Origin: Chloroflexi bacterium AL-N1
GTDB taxonomy: Bacteria; Chloroflexota; Chloroflexia; Chloroflexales; Roseiflexaceae
Direction: 5' to 3'
Assembly (NCBI GenBank): GCA_013122435.1
Contig: WYDT01000015.1
Location: 1-64,000 of the forward strand
DNA length: 64,000 nucleotides
The position numbers and the translations under genes are program-made. Shown here one piece after another: positions 61,016-64,000 of this stretch. Position 1 is the first letter of the stretch, and every line of letters starts with the position of its first letter. The notes beneath the pieces were generated by a model, which did no database searches, was not told where the DNA came from, and was given only the letters and a program-made list of their open reading frames with translations.

Positions 61016-62818
61016 TTAATCTTCTGTTTTGTCAGAGAACGTATTGTGTTTACGACTATCCTGATGGGCAAAACCACTCTGAAGTGGATGTTGCGGCATA
61101 GTCGTGCTGATATTGCGGGAGGTGGCTGATTCGTCACGTAACGATGAATGTTCTCTACGCGATCGGTTGAGTACACGCAGGGCAAAATTCTGAGGCTGTT
61201 TGTTGCGCGGGTATGCGGGGAGCTTGAGCGTCACACGCGTATAGCGTCCTTCCTGACTGTGTAAACTGACTTCTCCATTATGAAAACGCACAACTGCTTG
61301 TACAAGCGCTAATCCTAATCCCGTATGTACCGATTTCGGTGATGTGTGATCTCCCCGAGCAGAAAATGGGGCAAAGATGCTTGTCTGATGAGATGGAGGC
61401 ACACCTTGACCATCATCCATAACCTGTAAAACTACATTTGCTCCATGCTGTACCGCCTGTACAACTATTTGACCTCCATCCGCAACATTGTCAATCGCAT
61501 TATCGAGGAGTTCGGTGATCGCCAGCCGTAGTTTAGCGCGATCTCCATGCATTTTTATAGCACCTGTGTGTCGAGTCTGGATGTGAATATCGCGGTCTAT
61601 TGCTACATTGTGAAACTGTGCAATAACTTCTTTGGCCAGAGCAACCACATCTATGGCTTCCGTTCGCTGCAAGGTGGTATTTTCAAGTTCGTACAGAATA
61701 CCCAAACGTTGCACTTGTCGGGTCAGATTTGAACTCAAACGTGACACATGCCCCCATAACATACGCTGCCAATCATCCATCGTCTGGAAGTCTGGCATCA
61801 TTGAGATCAGTTCTTGTAACTCCGTCATGGGCTTTTGTAGCATATGAACCATTTGAACGACACGTTGGTGTTGTTGTGGCACGTCTATCACGGTATGACT
61901 GCGTTCCTGGAGGGCAACAACCCAACCATAGAGACGTCGTGTTTCGCCAAGTGTGGCTTTGGTAGCAGTAAATTCGGGCCGTTGATCACGAATAGCCGGA
62001 TCACTCGTCCAAATAGCTGATGTAGCGGTCAAGGCAACAGCAGACAGAGCACCTTTAAGAACATGCTCAAGTGGTTTTCCTACAATATCGTGAGTTGCCT
62101 CACCAAGCAAAAGTGACGTGGCAGGGCTAGCTGCGATAATACGGCCACGCGGATCGACTACTATCAGTTCTGTGCGACTATGCGTTAGCCCTGCTCGTAA
62201 CAGTGCTGCACGATGATGTTGGAGTGCGTTGTCAATCTCAACATAAGGTTGTTCCTGTAAGAGTTGCCGTGAAATGGAGAGCAAATATTGATACTGTGCA
62301 TGATAATCACGTTGTGTCACCGGACGATAGGGCTGGGCAACAAGCTGGGCAAACAGCGCTGAGAGGCGATCAACCACATGAGCATCATAGGTCCAAATCG
62401 CATTGAAGGCACGCTTGTGTGGGGTATCAGGTATCGCCTCCTGAGCGATCAATCCCGTAAAGAAAGTGGGCGAATCGACAAAAACGACCCACTCGAGGAC
62501 CAATACCGCGTCCTCGGGAACTGAAACATACGTTGTCCGGGGAAGCATGGGTAGTTCTTTATCAGCCACACCGAACACAAAGATATGTTGACATACCTTG
62601 GCAAGCTGACGATAGCGGTGTTCTTGTTTAAGGAATCGCGAAAATGCTTGAAAACTGACATACAGTGTAACTGGAAGTTGCTGTGCCAAAACGATATTCT
62701 CAATAGCATAGCTGATAGTGGTCATCGTTGCCATATCAGTCAACATGCTTTGATTACGTATATCAGTTGGAACAGCGTTGTAAACAGAATCTTGCATTGT
62801 ATATCTACCCTCGCTCAT
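61016..62818 (-). CDS. DICT-PAS sensor histidine kinase
   Basis: 600 residues, no membrane segment. An N-terminal DICT-type sensory domain (about 30-170: LPVTLYVSFQAFSRFLKQE...FVFGVADKE...VLEWVVFVDSPTFFTGLIAQE) precedes a PAS-like segment (about 210-300, ELIVVDPRGRIIAASPATSLLLGE). The H-box is unorthodox, MVHMLQKPMTELQ near 323, keeping His and Pro but not the usual HELRTPL. The HATPase_c part has ELLDNAIDN near 435, VMDDGQGVPP and HTGLGLALVQAV. The tail after 540 is disordered and basic. No response regulator is adjacent. The ATG at 62818 lacks a ribosome site; an ATG at 62797 is also possible. Confidence 0.82.
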   Translation of the reverse strand: MSEGRYTMQDSVYNAVPTDIRNQSMLTDMATMTTISYAIENIVLAQQLPVTLYVSFQAFSRFLKQEHRYRQLAKVCQHIFVFGVADKELPMLPRTTYVSVPEDAVLVLEWVVFVDSPTFFTGLIAQEAIPDTPHKRAFNAIWTYDAHVVDRLSALFAQLVAQPYRPVTQRDYHAQYQYLLSISRQLLQEQPYVEIDNALQHHRAALLRAGLTHSRTELIVVDPRGRIIAASPATSLLLGEATHDIVGKPLEHVLKGALSAVALTATSAIWTSDPAIRDQRPEFTATKATLGETRRLYGWVVALQERSHTVIDVPQQHQRVVQMVHMLQKPMTELQELISMMPDFQTMDDWQRMLWGHVSRLSSNLTRQVQRLGILYELENTTLQRTEAIDVVALAKEVIAQFHNVAIDRDIHIQTRHTGAIKMHGDRAKLRLAITELLDNAIDNVADGGQIVVQAVQHGANVVLQVMDDGQGVPPSHQTSIFAPFSARGDHTSPKSVHTGLGLALVQAVVRFHNGEVSLHSQEGRYTRVTLKLPAYPRNKQPQNFALRVLNRSRREHSSLRDESATSRNISTTMPQHPLQSGFAHQDSRKHNTFSDKTED

Positions 62819-62881
62819 AAATTGGCTTTGTAACTAAACAAGCGCTTAAACGACTATCAGTATATGGACGAGTTCCATGTA

Positions 62882-63604
62882 TTACAACTGCCGAATACGA
62901 CGACGAATGGCTGCCAACAGACTATAGGTTGAGGAAGATTGATGACTGCCGTTCGTCACTGCTACTAGATCGACAGGCATTGATCGTGTTGCTGGTAGTT
63001 CTTGTGAAACAGCACGTTGTAGTTGTGATCGTGTTGGTACCTTGACAGCAACCAAACCAAGTGCAATCAGTTCAGTGACGTTCTGGATTACCTGAGTTTC
63101 AGACATATCTGTTTGTGTAATAACATCTCGTATGTGCTGGCTAGTCACGATTTTACTTAGTACTCGCCATTGATCAACGGTTAGTTCAACTCGCCGCCGG
63201 GCATCTTCGGGCAAAGTCACCAATTCAAGCTGACTTTCAACCGTAACTGGCTGATACGCAGGTGCTTGAAGCGGTTTGCTTCGTTGACGAATACTCTCTT
63301 GAATCAGCCATGATGCATTATGAATAATCTTGACCGGGCGCTCGAGGGAACGTAGATCGTGCCAGAAAGTGAATTGCCCATCAGACCATTGCAACATATC
63401 AATAACGGCTGCTTCACCTGCTGCTACTATCTTACGATCTTCACGCCGCACCAGGATAGCATCGCACAAAGTACCTTTTGCGAAATAAATAACTCCGTGC
63501 TGAGAACCACAAACAAGCCGAAGAACTCCCGTTTTGGAGCTCGTAGCGAATATCTGAAAGAGATCAGTCAGGGCCATATCTTGAAGCGAACCTACAAGTG
63601 CCAT
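62882..63604 (-). CDS. DUF4388 (PATAN-like) signalling protein
   Basis: 240 residues. The N-terminal DUF4388 domain (about 1-110) reads LVGSLQDMALTDLFQIFATSSKTGVLRL...GVIYFAKGTLCDAI, and its second half GEAAVIDMLQWSDGQFTFW is typical. A C-terminal winged-helix-like segment (RRVELTVDQWRVLSKI...DVITQTDMSETQVIQNVTELIALGLV) resembles the HTH tail of many DUF4388 proteins. The family works with small Ras-like GTPases, roadblock proteins and receivers in gliding or polarity control. The roadblock gene upstream on the same strand fits that. GGTGGA lies six bases before the ATG. Confidence 0.85.
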   Translation of the reverse strand: MALVGSLQDMALTDLFQIFATSSKTGVLRLVCGSQHGVIYFAKGTLCDAILVRREDRKIVAAGEAAVIDMLQWSDGQFTFWHDLRSLERPVKIIHNASWLIQESIRQRSKPLQAPAYQPVTVESQLELVTLPEDARRRVELTVDQWRVLSKIVTSQHIRDVITQTDMSETQVIQNVTELIALGLVAVKVPTRSQLQRAVSQELPATRSMPVDLVAVTNGSHQSSSTYSLLAAIRRRIRQL

Positions 63605-63864
63605 AGACGTTCCACCGTGAATTGTACATAACTATGTCAATTTCAATCAGTCACAAAATCCAAGTCGGTTGACGATTGCGCGTTTCAACAGGATCATATC
63701 TGTAAAAACCATTGTCAGTACACTTAGCAATTTAAGGGGTATAAAAGCGTTTTATATCAGCACAAACACACTATCGAGCTGTTTCTAATATCTGTTGAGA
63801 GTCAGTATGGTGTTTAGAACAAACAGCATCATTTCATATCGTGATAACAGCCTGAAAAGGCTTA

Positions 63865-64000
63865 TTAAAGCATTTGAGCCAGGGACTGTACCGTTTCACG
63901 AGCTTCTAGTCGTACGAGACCTAAATTAGCTCCTTTACGAAGATTGATAGCTAAGAGACTTTTTTCACCGACAGGCAGTACCATGAATAATCCATTGTGG
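63865..64000 (-). CDS. Roadblock/LC7 domain protein (C-terminal part)
   Basis: Only the last ~44 codons are in the window; the gene continues past 64000. The visible end (LFMVLPVGEKSLLAINLRKGANLGLVRLEARETVQ, TAA at 63865-63867) matches the C-terminal strand-helix of MglB/roadblock proteins, which regulate small GTPases. It precedes the DUF4388 gene by 260 bp on the same strand. Confidence 0.7.
   Translation of the reverse strand, partial: HNGLFMVLPVGEKSLLAINLRKGANLGLVRLEARETVQSLAQML

Noticed and set aside
1-64000. CRISPR array, insertion sequence or prophage
   Set aside because: No regularly spaced repeats, transposase with terminal repeats, or phage structural genes were seen; the HTH at 29848 only resembles a transposase DNA-binding domain.

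Overview
The window looks like chromosome of a Chloroflexota bacterium, plausibly Chloroflexia near Herpetosiphon. That placement is inferred from gene content, not from a marker tree. Supporting traits are a class II diterpene-cyclase-like enzyme with a DxDDTA motif, NB-ARC/TPR and other STAND-type ATPases, a giant alpha-2-macroglobulin with Ig-like repeats, DUF4388/roadblock/DICT signalling proteins, a Chloroflexota-style extracellular 'NGG...FG' repeat protein, Uma2 and DUF4058 proteins, and roughly balanced base composition. No rRNA or CRISPR array was seen.

Layout. 0-6.6 kb: an HTH-NB-ARC-TPR protein, two secreted Cys-rich proteins (one with a C39-like peptidase domain) and a DUF4058 protein. 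6.7-10.3 kb: a zinc/manganese ABC importer whose binding protein carries long His/acidic tracts, with a candidate operator. 10.4-10.75 kb: tRNA-Trp, tRNA-Ser(UGA) and tRNA-Ser(GCU). 10.9-20.8 kb: HEAT protein, secreted glycosidase, thioester-less alpha-2-macroglobulin and an aldo/keto reductase, all on the minus strand. 21-31.5 kb: a plus-strand block with an ECF sigma/anti-sigma pair, a VTT protein, ruvB, polX, a HIT protein, a Chloroflexota membrane protein, a pseudo-receiver, prs and an HTH-ATPase with a damaged P-loop. 31.5-36.6 kb: a decaying stretch with broken MerR/GyrI, SRPBCC, NmrA-type and RidA genes around an intact Rrf2 regulator and a Uma2 protein. 36.6-40.6 kb: zinc-ribbon protein, bluB, diterpene cyclase and a glycine-zipper protein. 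40.7-49.9 kb: a DnaA-box cluster, dnaE coupled to a DNA methyltransferase, a putative restriction endonuclease, a second methyltransferase driven with a Phd/YefM-type repressor, threonine aldolase and a TPR/B-box membrane protein. 50-55.8 kb: clpB, a small lineage protein and a GT39-type membrane glycosyltransferase. 56-61 kb: the most unusual unit, a long RelA/SpoT homologue with both active sites apparently lost, fused to an AAA/STAND ATPase, followed 3 bp later by a second ATPase with an OmpR-type DNA-binding domain. 61-64 kb: a DICT-PAS histidine kinase, a DUF4388 protein and the end of a roadblock/LC7 protein.

The two strongest candidates for undescribed biology are (1) the pseudo-RSH/ATPase plus ATPase/winged-helix operon at 56173-60936, which looks like a nucleotide- or starvation-sensing transcriptional switch or defence unit that no longer makes or degrades (p)ppGpp, and (2) the restriction-modification block at 44824-47807, where a Phd/YefM repressor without a toxin occupies the place of a controller protein and sits on a clear promoter-operator. 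A DnaA-box cluster just upstream of dnaE also deserves attention. All family assignments come from reading motifs by eye; no database search was run.
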